Part shown: one piece after another, positions 36,533-45,428 of the stretch | Position numbering within the stretch: position 1 is the first letter of the stretch | How the letters are laid out: each line of letters begins with the position of its first letter | From: Zoogloeaceae bacterium | Lineage (GTDB): Bacteria; Pseudomonadota; Gammaproteobacteria; Burkholderiales; Rhodocyclaceae | DNA: 64,000 nucleotides | Assembly (NCBI GenBank): GCA_024235595.1 | Contig: JACKMC010000015.1 | Span: 1 to 64,000 of the forward strand | Reading direction: 5' to 3' | The notes under the pieces: generated by a model | Database searches by the model: none | Seen by the model: the letters and a program-made list of their open reading frames with translations, nothing else | What the model was told of the DNA's origin: nothing | Made by a program: the position numbers and the translations under genes

Positions 36533-37254
36533 CACCCCAGGAGCAAGGCACGACACTCATTCAAGTCCTCGAGGACGAAGCCGAGATCGGCCGCCTGATC
36601 TGCAGCACGCTTGCCGATTACGGCTTTCGCTGCGAACTCAGCGGCACCGGCCGGCAGTTTCTGGCCCGTAGCAGGTTGACGAATCCCGACCTGTGCATCA
36701 TCGACCTGGGACTGCCCGACATGGACGGCATGCAGGTGGTGCGCGAGCTGCAGGAGAAGCAGCCCTGCGCCGTGCTCATCCTCACCGGACGCAACGACGT
36801 CACCGACCGGGTGCTCGGCCTCGAGCTCGGCGCCGACGATTATCTGGTCAAACCCTTCGAGCCACGTGAGCTGGTCGCCCGGGTGCGCTCCATCCTGCGG
36901 CGCTACCTCAAGGCGCCGGCAGACGCCTTGCGCAGCGACGGCCCAAGGATCGCCCGCTTTGCCGGCTGGCAGCTTGACGTCCAGCGCTTGCTGCTGAACG
37001 CGCCGGACGGCCGTGAAGTGCATTTGTCCACGGCCGAGGCGGCCCTGCTGCAGAGTCTTCTCAGAAGCCCCAACAAGATCCTGAATCGCGAACAGCTGCT
37101 GGGCGATCGCGACGTCGATCCCTTCGATCGCAGCATCGACGTCCGCATCTCACGGCTTCGTCGCAAGCTCGAGGAAGATCCGCAGAGCCCCCGCATCATC
37201 AAGACGATCTATGGCGCGGGCTATATGTTGACGACGTCAGTGTCCTGGGAGTGA
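36529..37254 (+). CDS. OmpR/PhoB-family response regulator
   Basis: A 241-residue regulator. The receiver has the acidic pair E15/D16, phospho-acceptor D59 in CIIDLGLPDMDG and K108. A winged-helix output domain at about 145-238 has RLLLNAPDGREVHLSTAEA and ISRLRRKLEEDP. Its GTG start overlaps the upstream hybrid kinase by 4 nt, so it is the cognate regulator. It ends 68 nt before the VOC gene, and read-through into that gene is possible. Confidence 0.94.
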   Translation: MTPQEQGTTLIQVLEDEAEIGRLICSTLADYGFRCELSGTGRQFLARSRLTNPDLCIIDLGLPDMDGMQVVRELQEKQPCAVLILTGRNDVTDRVLGLELGADDYLVKPFEPRELVARVRSILRRYLKAPADALRSDGPRIARFAGWQLDVQRLLLNAPDGREVHLSTAEAALLQSLLRSPNKILNREQLLGDRDVDPFDRSIDVRISRLRRKLEEDPQSPRIIKTIYGAGYMLTTSVSWE

Positions 37255-37281
37255 GGCTTTCGGAGTGCAAAGCAAGTCGCC

Positions 37282-37294
37282 TATAATTATGAAT
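37282..37294 (+). promoter_or_regulatory. Promoter -10 box with the shared ATAATTATGAAT element before the VOC gene
   Basis: A perfect TATAAT (37282-37287) is overlapped by ATAATTATGAAT (37283-37294). A poor -35 (TTCGGA, 37259-37264) lies 17 nt upstream. The same 12-mer occurs in the gntR/mcm gap at 47798-47809. It probably is both core promoter and regulator site. Confidence 0.55.
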
Positions 37295-37322
37295 TCTTAA
37301 TCCAAGACATATGGAGCCCACC

Positions 37323-37799
37323 ATGGCAGATCGTCCCTTCAAGATCCTCGGTATCCAGCAGATTGCAATCGGCGGCCCCAGCAAGGCGCGGCTCAAGACC
37401 CTGTGGGTGGACATGCTTGGGCTCGACGTGACCGGCAATTTCGTTTCCGAACGGGAAAACGTCGATGAAGACATTTGCGCCATCGGGTCGGGCCCTTTCA
37501 AGGTCGAGGTCGACCTCATGCAGCCGCTCGATGCCGACAAGAAGCCCGCGGTCCATGCCACCCCGCTCAATCATGTTGGACTATGGGTCGACGACCTTCC
37601 CAAGGCGGTGGAATGGCTGTCGGCCAATGGCGTGCGCTTCGCGCCCGGTGGAATCCGCAAGGGCGCCGCGGGCTACGACATTACCTTCATGCACCCGAAA
37701 GGCAACGACGAGTTCCCGATCGGCGGCGAGGGCGTGCTGATCGAGATGGTCCAGGCACCACAGGAGGTCATCGACGCCTTTGCCCGCATGGGAAGCTGA
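37323..37799 (+). CDS. VOC-fold protein, methylmalonyl-CoA epimerase-like
   Basis: A 158-residue two-repeat VOC protein. Features that recall methylmalonyl-CoA epimerase are LNHVGLWVDDLPKAVEWLSANGVRF (partly quoted), the HPKG loop after ITFMHPK, and a terminal GVLIEMVQ with the Glu ligand. The first repeat starts ILGIQQIAIGG, so the first metal-ligand His of epimerases is Gln. Such enzymes convert (2S)- to (2R)-methylmalonyl-CoA upstream of mutase. ATG 37323 is used; 12 nt upstream is another in-frame ATG. It sits behind its own promoter and shares an operator-like sequence with the mcm operon. Confidence 0.7.
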   Translation: MADRPFKILGIQQIAIGGPSKARLKTLWVDMLGLDVTGNFVSERENVDEDICAIGSGPFKVEVDLMQPLDADKKPAVHATPLNHVGLWVDDLPKAVEWLSANGVRFAPGGIRKGAAGYDITFMHPKGNDEFPIGGEGVLIEMVQAPQEVIDAFARMGS

Positions 37800-37803
37800 A
37801 GGC

Positions 37804-37844
37804 ATGAAAATGCCGAAGAGCCCTTGCGGCGCCTTCGGCATTCT
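37804..37844 (-). terminator. Hairpin between convergent VOC and zinc peptidase genes
   Basis: AATGCCGAAG/CTTCGGCATT form a 10-bp stem around a 14-nt loop. On the minus strand it is followed by TTTTCATG, and on the plus strand by TCTCG. It lies between two convergent stop codons and probably stops transcription from the peptidase side at least. Confidence 0.55.
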
Positions 37845-37868
37845 CGCATCCGACGCGGCGGCGCCTGC

Positions 37869-38738
37869 TCAGAGCTGGCGCGCCGCAAAGGTGTCGCAGC
37901 TCGCCACATTGCCACTCTGCATTCCCTGTTTGAACCACCGCACCCGCTGCGCCGAGGAGCCGTGCGTGAAACTGTCCGGCACCGCGTAGCCCTGCGCCTG
38001 CTTCTGCAACTGATCATCGCCAATTGCCGAGGCCGCATTCAGCGCTTCTTCGAGATCGCCCGATTCAAGCACCTGTCGCGCGCGATCGGCATGATTCGCC
38101 CACACCCCAGCCAGGCAGTCGGCCTGCAGTTCGAGCCGCACCGACAACTGGTTGGCCTCGACCTCGCCAACCCGTTGCCGGGTGGCCTGGACCTTGTCGG
38201 ATATGCCCAGCAGGTTCTGTACATGATGGCCGATCTCGTGGGCGATGACGTAGGCCTGGGCAAAATCTCCGGGCGCTCGAAAGCGGCTGCGCAACTCATC
38301 GTAGAACGACAGGTCGATATAGACCTTCTGGTCTGCAGGGCAATAGAACGGTCCCATTGCAGCCTGCCCGACGCCGCAGGCGGTTCGCGTTGCGCCCGTA
38401 AACAGGACCAGCGTCGGTTCGACATAGCGCTGGCCGCCGGCGCGGAAGATCTCGCCCCAGGTCTGCTCGGTGTCGGCCAGCACCATGGAGATGAAGCGTG
38501 CCTGCTCGTTTTCGGCTGCGGGCCGCCCGGCCGGTGAGACCTGGGCCGGCGGCTCGGACATCGTCGAGGCCTGGTTGAGCACGATGCTCGGATCGACCCC
38601 GAAATACATCGCCACCAGCGCCAGCACAATGGTGCCGATACCGATCCCCTTGCCACCGACTCGTACGCCACGGCCACTGCCACTCGCACCCCTGCGGTCC
38701 TCTACGTTCTGGCTTTCACGTCCGTTCTCGAAACGCAT
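37869..38738 (-). CDS. Neutral zinc metallopeptidase (YpfJ/KPN_02809 family)
   Basis: A 289-residue membrane-anchored zinc peptidase. A cytoplasmic Arg/Gly-rich start precedes one TM (about 31-48, GIGIGTIVLALVAMYFGV). The catalytic domain has AHEIGHHVQN (HEIGHH at 167-172), and downstream LELQADCLAGVWA provides the third ligand. ATG 38738 follows GAGGAGAACGGG. It ends against the VOC gene hairpin. The substrate is unknown. Confidence 0.92.
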   Translation of the reverse strand: MRFENGRESQNVEDRRGASGSGRGVRVGGKGIGIGTIVLALVAMYFGVDPSIVLNQASTMSEPPAQVSPAGRPAAENEQARFISMVLADTEQTWGEIFRAGGQRYVEPTLVLFTGATRTACGVGQAAMGPFYCPADQKVYIDLSFYDELRSRFRAPGDFAQAYVIAHEIGHHVQNLLGISDKVQATRQRVGEVEANQLSVRLELQADCLAGVWANHADRARQVLESGDLEEALNAASAIGDDQLQKQAQGYAVPDSFTHGSSAQRVRWFKQGMQSGNVASCDTFAARQL

Positions 38739-38848
38739 CCCGTTCTCCTCGAATCCTGCGCGCATTCTGGCACAGCCCGGCGCGAAGGCCAGAGCCTGCG
38801 CTGCCAAGCTTGGTCAATTGAAGCATGAATTGACCTTTCCCCCGGCCA

Positions 38849-38883
38849 AAAACGCGAAACGCCCGCGATGCGGGCGTTCCGGC
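38849..38883 (-). terminator. Rho-independent terminator of the kamA-type gene
   Basis: On the minus strand AACGCCCGC/GCGGGCGTT with an ATC loop is followed by TCGCGTTTTT. It lies about 26 nt after the kamA stop codon. The stem is symmetrical enough to function on the plus strand as well. Confidence 0.75.
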
Positions 38884-38908
38884 GTTCAGCCAAGGCGCGT
38901 TCGAGCCT

Positions 38909-40315
38909 TCAGTCGGGCTCCGCCGCGGCGTCGAGTCTCTCCGCCCTGAGTTCCCGATACTCCTGCTCGTAGAAGAACTCGGTCTCGGCGAAGGCCGGCT
39001 CGAGGTGATCAAGCCAGGTCGCGTCGGCGTCGTAGCGGGCGAAGAAGGGTCTCTGCACCCAGTCGGGGTTGCGTCCCTGGATGAAACGCAGGGCCAGCAC
39101 CTTCTCGCCGTTGACCTCGGTGACGCCCTGGATCTCCACCTTGCCAGGGCTTGCCGACATCGACGGTCCGCGCGCGGTGCGGGCAAGTCCCGAGACCTGC
39201 TTCATGGCATCACGATAGATTTCCCAGGCGCGGACCAGCGGCACTTCGAAATAATTGCGTGCACCGGTGTCGCGCTCGACGAACATGTAGTAGGGAACGA
39301 TCCCGAGCCTGACCTGCATCTTCCACATCTTTGCCCATACCTCGGCATCATCGTTGATATGGCGAATCAGCGGCCCCTGGGCACGGATCACCGCCCCGGT
39401 GCTGCGCACCCGCCGGATCGCAGCACGTGCGGCCGGGGTGTCGAGCTCCTTCCAGTGGTTGTAATGGGCCATGATCGCGACATGCTTGCCAGCCATTACC
39501 ATGCGCTCGAGGAGATGCATCAGGTCGTCCGAATCTTCCGCACTGTGGAAGCGATACGGCCAGAAGCTGAGCGCCTTGGTGCCGATACGGATGGTCTGCA
39601 CATGGTCGAAATCCGGGTGCAAAAGCGGCTCGAGATAGGCGGCAAGATGGCGACTCTTCATCACCATCGGATCGCCGCCCGTAACCAGCAGGTCGCTCAC
39701 CTCGGTGTGGGTGCGCAAGTAGTCGTGCAGCGTCTCGGCCTCGGAGCTGGCGATCTTGAGATCCTTGTCGCCGATGAACTGCGCCCAGCGGAAACAGAAG
39801 GTGCAGTAACTGTGGCAGGTCTGCCCCTGGCTGGGAAAAAAGAGCACCGTTTCGCGGTACTTGTGCTGGATGCCGTCGAGTCGCCTGCCGGCCTCGTCGC
39901 GCGGCATGTTCATTTCCATCTGGTCCGCCGGGTGAGGATTGAGTTCGTTCCTCACTTCGCTTGCCGCCGCCTCGACTTGCGCCTTGTCGGCGCCCTGCGC
40001 CAATAGTGCGGCGATGCGATCGTAGTGCTGCGGCAGGAGCATGCCCCGCTGCGGAAAGGTGAGCTGGAAGATCGGGTCGGCCGGCACATTGCTCCAGTCG
40101 ATCAGTTCGTCGATCACATACTTGTTTACCCGGAACGGGAGCACGGTCGACACCACACGCATCTCGAACCGCATTGCCTCGGGAAGCCGCGCCAAGGGCT
40201 CGATCCTGTCGAGGTCGCGCTGGGTAAACACCTTGAAGGGCATCGGCCCCGAGTCGTTGCCCACTGCTTGCAGGCTCGTCCCCTTGCGATCCAATCCCTG
40301 AGATTGAAAGCTCAT
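38909..40315 (-). CDS. KamA-family radical SAM aminomutase (lysine 2,3-aminomutase-like)
   Basis: A 468-residue PLP-dependent radical SAM enzyme. The 4Fe-4S motif is CHSYCTFC (C167, C171, C174) with F in place of the common R after the last C. A PLP-Lys candidate is SPGKVEI in the C-terminal part, and VTGGDPMVMK is the conserved barrel segment. By family it could convert L-lysine to beta-lysine, an osmolyte precursor, but no beta-lysine acetyltransferase is linked. ATG 40315 has AAAGGAG upstream. The 5' leader of about 190 nt contains an unusual hairpin. Confidence 0.85.
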   Translation of the reverse strand: MSFQSQGLDRKGTSLQAVGNDSGPMPFKVFTQRDLDRIEPLARLPEAMRFEMRVVSTVLPFRVNKYVIDELIDWSNVPADPIFQLTFPQRGMLLPQHYDRIAALLAQGADKAQVEAAASEVRNELNPHPADQMEMNMPRDEAGRRLDGIQHKYRETVLFFPSQGQTCHSYCTFCFRWAQFIGDKDLKIASSEAETLHDYLRTHTEVSDLLVTGGDPMVMKSRHLAAYLEPLLHPDFDHVQTIRIGTKALSFWPYRFHSAEDSDDLMHLLERMVMAGKHVAIMAHYNHWKELDTPAARAAIRRVRSTGAVIRAQGPLIRHINDDAEVWAKMWKMQVRLGIVPYYMFVERDTGARNYFEVPLVRAWEIYRDAMKQVSGLARTARGPSMSASPGKVEIQGVTEVNGEKVLALRFIQGRNPDWVQRPFFARYDADATWLDHLEPAFAETEFFYEQEYRELRAERLDAAAEPD

Positions 40316-40419
40316 CGTGCTATCTCCTTTGCTGACTGCTGGCTCTGGGCCATGCGCACTCCGGTTCATTCACCCACGTCCTTGGACTGATAGGGAATGG
40401 CTCGTGCGCTTGATTCGGA

Positions 40420-40470
40420 AGCAGCGACTGTTGTCGTCAGAGTTTGCGCAGAACGCGCATAGTCGCTGCT
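40420..40470 (-). promoter_or_regulatory. Structured 5' leader of the kamA-type gene with a seven-codon mini-ORF
   Basis: Perfect 10-bp arms AGCAGCGACT (40420-40429) and AGTCGCTGCT (40461-40470) enclose a 31-nt loop. The loop holds ATG..TGA encoding MRVLRKL (40437-40460, minus strand) and an inner GCGC/GCGC pairing. It lies downstream of the candidate promoter and upstream of the ATG. This is visible structure; any regulatory role is inference. Confidence 0.45.
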
Positions 40471-40513
40471 GGTGCGGCCGCGTCCGGGGTGACGTAGCCC
40501 TGTGTGCCACCGA

Positions 40514-40542
40514 AGTATATTTCGGCAAACATATTTGCGCAA
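40514..40542 (-). promoter_or_regulatory. Candidate promoter of the kamA-type gene
   Basis: On the minus strand a weak -35 TTGCGC (40537-40542) and a good -10 TATACT (40514-40519) are separated by 17 nt, in a locally AT-rich patch. The transcript would have a leader of about 190 nt before ATG 40315. Confidence 0.5.
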
Positions 40543-40594
40543 ATCAATTTTGCGGTATGACCGCCAAACAACCGCACGAGTTCATCGCCGAAAC

Positions 40595-40620
40595 AAAAAA
40601 AGGCCCGCTTGCGCGGGCCC
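40595..40620 (-). terminator. Rho-independent terminator downstream of pccA
   Basis: A perfect stem GGCCCGC/GCGGGCC with a four-base loop (GCAA) is followed on the minus strand by seven T residues. It is 120 nt beyond the pccA stop, so it ends the mcm-meaB-pccB-pccA transcript. Confidence 0.88.
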
Positions 40621-40739
40621 ACTCCCTCGACAGGCACCGACGCCATTGGCGACCGGCCTCCCTCCCATCGAACGAAAAACCGTTTCTCGAGCATCCCGTC
40701 ACAGGCGCCCGTGGCGCCCTCAGGTTTGCTCGTACTAGA

Positions 40740-42725
40740 TCACTCGAACTCGATGATCATCTCGTCCACCGCGAGGCTGGCGCCTGCTGCGGCGAGGATG
40801 TTCTTGACCTTCCCGTCCTGCTCGGCCTTGAGCACGTTCTCCATCTTCATCGCTTCGATCACCGCCAGCTTTTCGCCAGCCTTGACCTCCTGTCCGATAT
40901 GGACCGCGATTTCGCGCAACAGCCCCGGCATCGGGGACAGCAGGAAGCGCGACATGTCGGGCGGGAGCTTCTTGGGCATCAGCGCCAGCAGACGCGCAGC
41001 GCGCGGCGTCATCACCATGGGCTCCACCTGCAGACCGAAATGCGAAACGCGGTAGCGCAAGCCCCTGCGTTCGATCTGCAGGCAGATCGGCTCACCATTG
41101 ATGGTCGCGTTGAAGATCAGATCGCGGAAGGTCCAGTCGGAACGGATCTCGTAGCGCTTGTCGCCGCAGGTGAAAGCCTTGCCGCCCTCGATATCCTGCA
41201 CCTCGAGTTCGTAGTTCTTGTCGCCCATCAGCGCCACCCACTTGCTCGCCACGCGTCGGCCATGGCCCTGCAACTGGTGTGAGGTCTGCACTGCGCGCTC
41301 GATGTAGCGCAGGCGCGCAAAGGTGGCAACGGCAGCCAGCAGGGTCGGATCATCGTGTGGAACCATCGAGGCATCGAACCCCTGCGGATACTCCTCGGCG
41401 ATGAAGCCGGTGTTGAACTTGCCCGAACAGAAACGCGGGTGCTGAAGCAAAGCTGCCTGGAAGGGGATGTTCGAGCCGATGCCGCGGATCACGAAGGCGT
41501 TGAGCGCATCGCGCATCAGGCGAATCGCGTCGTCACGGTCCTTGCCGTGCACGATCAGCTTGGCGATCATCGAATCGTAGAACATCGAGATCTCGCCGCC
41601 CTCGAACACCCCGGTATCGACCCGTACGCCATTGCCTTCAGCCGGCGGCTGGAACTTGACCAGGCGCCCGGTCGAAGGCAGAAAGCCGCGGAACGGGTCC
41701 TCGGCGTTGATGCGGCACTCCATGGACCAGCCGTCGAGCTTCACATCCGCCTGTGTCATCGGCAGTTTTTCCCCGGCCGCGACGCGGATCATCAGTTCGA
41801 CCAGATCGACACCGGTGATCAGCTCCGTGACGGGGTGCTCGACCTGCAGCCGGGTATTCATCTCCAGGAAGTAGAAACTCTTGTCGGCGCCGACCACGAA
41901 CTCGACGGTACCGGCCGACTCGTACTTTACCGCCCGGGCAAGCGCGACCGCCTGCTCACCCATCGCCTTGCGCATTTCCGCATCGACGAATGGCGACGGC
42001 GCCTCTTCGATGACCTTCTGGTGGCGGCGCTGGATCGAGCAGTCGCGCTCGTTCAGGTAGACATAGTTGCCGAACGAATCGCCCAGCACCTGAATCTCGA
42101 TGTGGCGCGGCTCGAGCACGTACTTCTCGATGAACACGCGATCATCGCCGAACGCGTTCTTCGCCTCATTGACGCAGGAGGAGAAGCCTTCGAAGGCCTC
42201 CTTGTCGTTGAAGGCGACGCGCAGGCCCTTGCCGCCGCCGCCGGCCGAAGCCTTGATCATTACCGGGTAACCGATCCCCTTGGCGATCTCGACCGCCTGC
42301 TCGGGACCGGAGATGGCCTCGTTGTAGCCCGGGATGGTGTTGACCTTGGCCTCGAGCGCCAGCTTCTTGGATTCGATCTTGTCGCCCATCTTGCCGACCG
42401 AGTAATGCTTCGGTCCGATGAACTTGATGCCCTCCTCTTCCAGCCGACGCGAGAACTCGGCGTTCTCCGACAGGAAGCCGTAGCCGGGATGCACTGCCTC
42501 GGCGCCGGTCTGCTTGCAGGCGGCGATGATCTTGTCCATCACCAGGTAGGACTCCTTGGAGGCGGCCGGGCCGATGCACACGGCTTCATCGGCGAGTTCC
42601 ACATGGAGCGCGTCCTTGTCCGCCTCCGAATGGACCGCCACCGTGGCGATACCCATCTTGCGGGCCGTCTTGATAACGCGGCAGGCGATTTCCCCGCGGT
42701 TTGCAATCAGAATTTTCTTGAACAT
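40740..42725 (-). CDS. pccA: Propionyl-CoA carboxylase alpha chain (biotin carboxylase + biotin carrier)
   Basis: A 661-residue subunit with N-terminal biotin carboxylase (MFKKILIANRGEIACRVIKTA; ATP-grasp motif MIKASAGGGGKGLR near 163-176). A central BT linker and a C-terminal biotinyl domain with EAMKMEN, biotin-Lys at residue 627, follow. It carboxylates propionyl-CoA with PccB to (2S)-methylmalonyl-CoA. It starts 125 bp after pccB's stop, at ATG 42725. It is the last gene of the mcm operon and feeds the mutase encoded first in that operon. Confidence 0.94.
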   Translation of the reverse strand: MFKKILIANRGEIACRVIKTARKMGIATVAVHSEADKDALHVELADEAVCIGPAASKESYLVMDKIIAACKQTGAEAVHPGYGFLSENAEFSRRLEEEGIKFIGPKHYSVGKMGDKIESKKLALEAKVNTIPGYNEAISGPEQAVEIAKGIGYPVMIKASAGGGGKGLRVAFNDKEAFEGFSSCVNEAKNAFGDDRVFIEKYVLEPRHIEIQVLGDSFGNYVYLNERDCSIQRRHQKVIEEAPSPFVDAEMRKAMGEQAVALARAVKYESAGTVEFVVGADKSFYFLEMNTRLQVEHPVTELITGVDLVELMIRVAAGEKLPMTQADVKLDGWSMECRINAEDPFRGFLPSTGRLVKFQPPAEGNGVRVDTGVFEGGEISMFYDSMIAKLIVHGKDRDDAIRLMRDALNAFVIRGIGSNIPFQAALLQHPRFCSGKFNTGFIAEEYPQGFDASMVPHDDPTLLAAVATFARLRYIERAVQTSHQLQGHGRRVASKWVALMGDKNYELEVQDIEGGKAFTCGDKRYEIRSDWTFRDLIFNATINGEPICLQIERRGLRYRVSHFGLQVEPMVMTPRAARLLALMPKKLPPDMSRFLLSPMPGLLREIAVHIGQEVKAGEKLAVIEAMKMENVLKAEQDGKVKNILAAAGASLAVDEMIIEFE

Positions 42726-42849
42726 TTTGCGTTCCCGGTGAGCTGTGAGGCGCTGGGAGGAGGCAAGACCTGCCCGGCGCTCACTCAATCAGTTTCTCGT
42801 TTGTCCCCAGGCATCGGCGTCCGACACCCGGCCCGACACGACCCCCCGC

Positions 42850-44382
42850 TCAGAGCGGGATGTTGCCGTGCTTGCGCCACGGGTTGTCGATCTGCTTGTC
42901 CTTGAGCATCGCCAGCGAGCGGCAAATGCGCTTGCGCGTTTCATTCGGCATGATCACGTCGTCGATGAAACCGCGCGCCCCGGCCACGAAGGGATTGGCG
43001 AACTTGGCCTTGTACTCGGCCTCGCGCTCGGCAATCTTCTCCGGATCGCCCTTCTCGTCGCGGAAGATGATCTCCACCGCCCCTTTCGGACCCATCACCG
43101 CGATCTCGGCCGAAGGCCAGGCGAAGTTCACATCGCCGCGCAGGTGCTTCGAGCTCATCACGTCGTAGGCGCCGCCGTAGGCCTTGCGGGTGATCAGCGT
43201 GACCTTGGGCACGGTACACTCGGCGTAGGCGTAGAGGAGCTTGGCCCCGTGCTTGATGATGCCGCCGTATTCCTGGCTGGTACCCGGCATGAAGCCAGGC
43301 ACGTCCACCAGGGTCACCACCGGGATGTTGAAGGCATCGCAGAAGCGCACGAATCGCGCGGCCTTGATCGAGCTCTTGATGTCGAGGCACCCCGCCAGCA
43401 CCAGCGGCTGGTTGGCGACGATGCCGACGGTCGAGCCTTCCATGCGTGCCAGGCCGATGATGATGTTCTTGGCATAATCGGGCTGGAGTTCGAAAAAGTC
43501 GCTGTCGTCGACGATCTTGAAGATCAATTCCTTCATGTCGTACGACTGGTTGGCGTTGCTGGGCACCAGGGTGTCGAGCGACTGATCGAGCCGGTCGGCG
43601 GCGTCGTCGCAAGGCACGACCGGCGGCTTGTCGCGGTTGCTGCCCGGCAGGAAGCTGATCAGCCGGCGGGTCATCATCAGCGCTTCGACGTCGTTCTCGA
43701 AGGCGAGGTCGGCCACGCCGGACTTGGTGTTGTGGGTCACTGCGCCACCGAGCTGCTCGGCGGTGACCTCTTCATGGGTCACGGTCTTCACCACTTCGGG
43801 GCCGGTGACGAACATGTAGGACGAATCCTTGACCATGAAGATGAAGTCGGTCATCGCCGGGCTGTAAACCGCACCACCCGCGCAGGGGCCCATGATCAGC
43901 GAGATCTGCGGAATCACGCCGGAGGCCATCACGTTGCGCTGGAACACGTCGGCATAGCCGCCAAGCGAAGCCACACCTTCCTGGATCCGCGCGCCGCCGG
44001 AATCATTGAGGCCGATCACCGGCGCACCGACCTTCATCGCATGGTCCATGACCTTGCAGATTTTCTCGGCCTGGGTTTCCGACAGCGAGCCCCCGAACAC
44101 CGTGAAGTCCTGCGAGAAGACGAACACCAGCCGGCCATTGACCGTGCCGTAGCCAGTCACCACGCCATCGCCCGGGACATGTTCGGCATCCATGCCGAAA
44201 TCGGTGCAGCGGTGCTCCTTGAACATGTCCCACTCTTCGAAACTGCCGTCATCCAGGAACAGCTCGATGCGCTCGCGGGCGGTGAGCTTGCCTTTGGCGT
44301 GCTGCGAATCGATGCGTTTCTGGCCCCCACCGAGGTGAGCCTTCTCGCGCTTCTCCTCTAACTGGCGAATGATGTCATTCAT
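42850..44382 (-). CDS. pccB: Propionyl-CoA carboxylase beta chain (carboxyltransferase)
   Basis: A 510-residue carboxyltransferase with both crotonase-like halves. Typical segments are GLNDSGGARIQEGVASLGGY, MGPCAGGAVYSPAMTDF and, in the C-terminal half, VDVPGFMPGTSQEYGGIIKHGAK (in part). The C-terminus GNIPL is characteristic of the pccB group. It transfers CO2 from biotin on PccA to propionyl-CoA. It lies between meaB and pccA, with start ATG 44382. Confidence 0.95.
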   Translation of the reverse strand: MNDIIRQLEEKREKAHLGGGQKRIDSQHAKGKLTARERIELFLDDGSFEEWDMFKEHRCTDFGMDAEHVPGDGVVTGYGTVNGRLVFVFSQDFTVFGGSLSETQAEKICKVMDHAMKVGAPVIGLNDSGGARIQEGVASLGGYADVFQRNVMASGVIPQISLIMGPCAGGAVYSPAMTDFIFMVKDSSYMFVTGPEVVKTVTHEEVTAEQLGGAVTHNTKSGVADLAFENDVEALMMTRRLISFLPGSNRDKPPVVPCDDAADRLDQSLDTLVPSNANQSYDMKELIFKIVDDSDFFELQPDYAKNIIIGLARMEGSTVGIVANQPLVLAGCLDIKSSIKAARFVRFCDAFNIPVVTLVDVPGFMPGTSQEYGGIIKHGAKLLYAYAECTVPKVTLITRKAYGGAYDVMSSKHLRGDVNFAWPSAEIAVMGPKGAVEIIFRDEKGDPEKIAEREAEYKAKFANPFVAGARGFIDDVIMPNETRKRICRSLAMLKDKQIDNPWRKHGNIPL

Positions 44383-44435
44383 GGAATGTCCTCGTTGTGT
44401 CGATTGCGGGAGCCGCACGGGCCCCGGTTCTTCTT

Positions 44436-45428
44436 TCAGCCCAGATAGCCGAGCAAGCGCAAGGCTGCGGATGCAGGCGTGCTCTGCCCGTCTTCCACCG
44501 CCTGGCAAAGTGCCGGCAGGTTCTTCTTTACCGCCGGGTGGTCGCGAAAACGCGCACGCAGCCCGCTGTCTATCATTTCCCACATCCACGCCAGCGCCTG
44601 GTGACGCCGCTTGCCCTCGAACTCGCCACTACGCTGCATTGCCGTCCGATAGCGCTCGATCTCGGCCCAGAAAGACGCCACGCCATCGTTCTTGAGCGCC
44701 GACAGGGTGAGCACCGGTACCGTCCAGTTCGGGCTCGCCGGCCTGAGCATGTGCAAGGCGCTCTTGATCTGCGCCTTGGCCATCTGCGCGGCCCGCGGGT
44801 CGATGTCCGCCTTGTTCACCACGATCAGGTCGGCGATCTCCATGATGCCCTTCTTGATTGCCTGGAGATCATCCCCGGCATTGGGCAACTGCAGCAGACA
44901 GAATATGTCGGTCATGCCCGCAACCGCGGTCTCGGACTGGCCAACGCCTACGGTTTCGACGATTACCACCTCGAAGCCAAAGGCCTCGCACAACAGCATC
45001 GCCTCGCGCGTCTTTTCGGCAACGCCGCCGAGACTGCCCGACGACGGGCTCGGCCGGATGAAGGCCGAGGTCGATTGCGACAGGCGCTCCATTCTCGTCT
45101 TGTCTCCGAGGATGGAACCGCCGGTGAGCGACGAGCTCGGATCCACCGCAAGCACGGCAACCTTCAGGCCCCGGTCGATGAGATGAAGCCCGAGCGCCTC
45201 GATGAAGGTCGATTTGCCGACACCGGGCACGCCAGAAATACCCACCCGCATGGCCCGCCCCGAATGCGGCAACAGTGCCTCGAGCAGCGCAGTCGCGCGC
45301 TCCCGGTGCTCGGGCCGACGGGACTCGATCAAGGTGATGCTCTTCGCCAGCGCACGCAGGCGACCGGCCAGCACGCCCTCGGCGAGCGCCTGATCTTCAG
45401 CGGATAGGGGGGTATGCAAGGCGTTCAT
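44436..45428 (-). CDS. meaB: Methylmalonyl-CoA mutase-associated GTPase
   Basis: A 330-residue MeaB/ArgK-type G3E GTPase that chaperones adenosylcobalamin loading and protection of methylmalonyl-CoA mutase. The P-loop GISGVPGVGKST lies at about 63-74. The switch region VIVETVGVGQSE and the NKADID base-specificity motif are present. ATG 45428 is preferred over the TTG 6 nt upstream. It lies directly downstream of the mutase gene (51 bp gap with a short GC hairpin), consistent with function on that partner. IcmF has its own fused GTPase domain. Confidence 0.95.
   Translation of the reverse strand: MNALHTPLSAEDQALAEGVLAGRLRALAKSITLIESRRPEHRERATALLEALLPHSGRAMRVGISGVPGVGKSTFIEALGLHLIDRGLKVAVLAVDPSSSLTGGSILGDKTRMERLSQSTSAFIRPSPSSGSLGGVAEKTREAMLLCEAFGFEVVIVETVGVGQSETAVAGMTDIFCLLQLPNAGDDLQAIKKGIMEIADLIVVNKADIDPRAAQMAKAQIKSALHMLRPASPNWTVPVLTLSALKNDGVASFWAEIERYRTAMQRSGEFEGKRRHQALAWMWEMIDSGLRARFRDHPAVKKNLPALCQAVEDGQSTPASAALRLLGYLG

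Larger units (their letters stand above)
40316..40739. other. Intergenic region between kamA-type and pccA genes
   Basis: A 424-bp gap that holds, on the minus strand, the pccA terminator (40595-40620), a candidate promoter for the kamA-type gene (40514-40542) and a 10-bp inverted repeat around a mini-ORF (40420-40470). The small open frame spanning part of it (40437-40694) has no coding character. Confidence 0.65.

Noticed and set aside
40437..40694. 85-codon open frame in the kamA/pccA gap
   Set aside because: It crosses a rho-independent terminator and a promoter-like patch, has no ribosome binding site and no recognisable domain; only its last seven codons were kept as a mini-ORF candidate.
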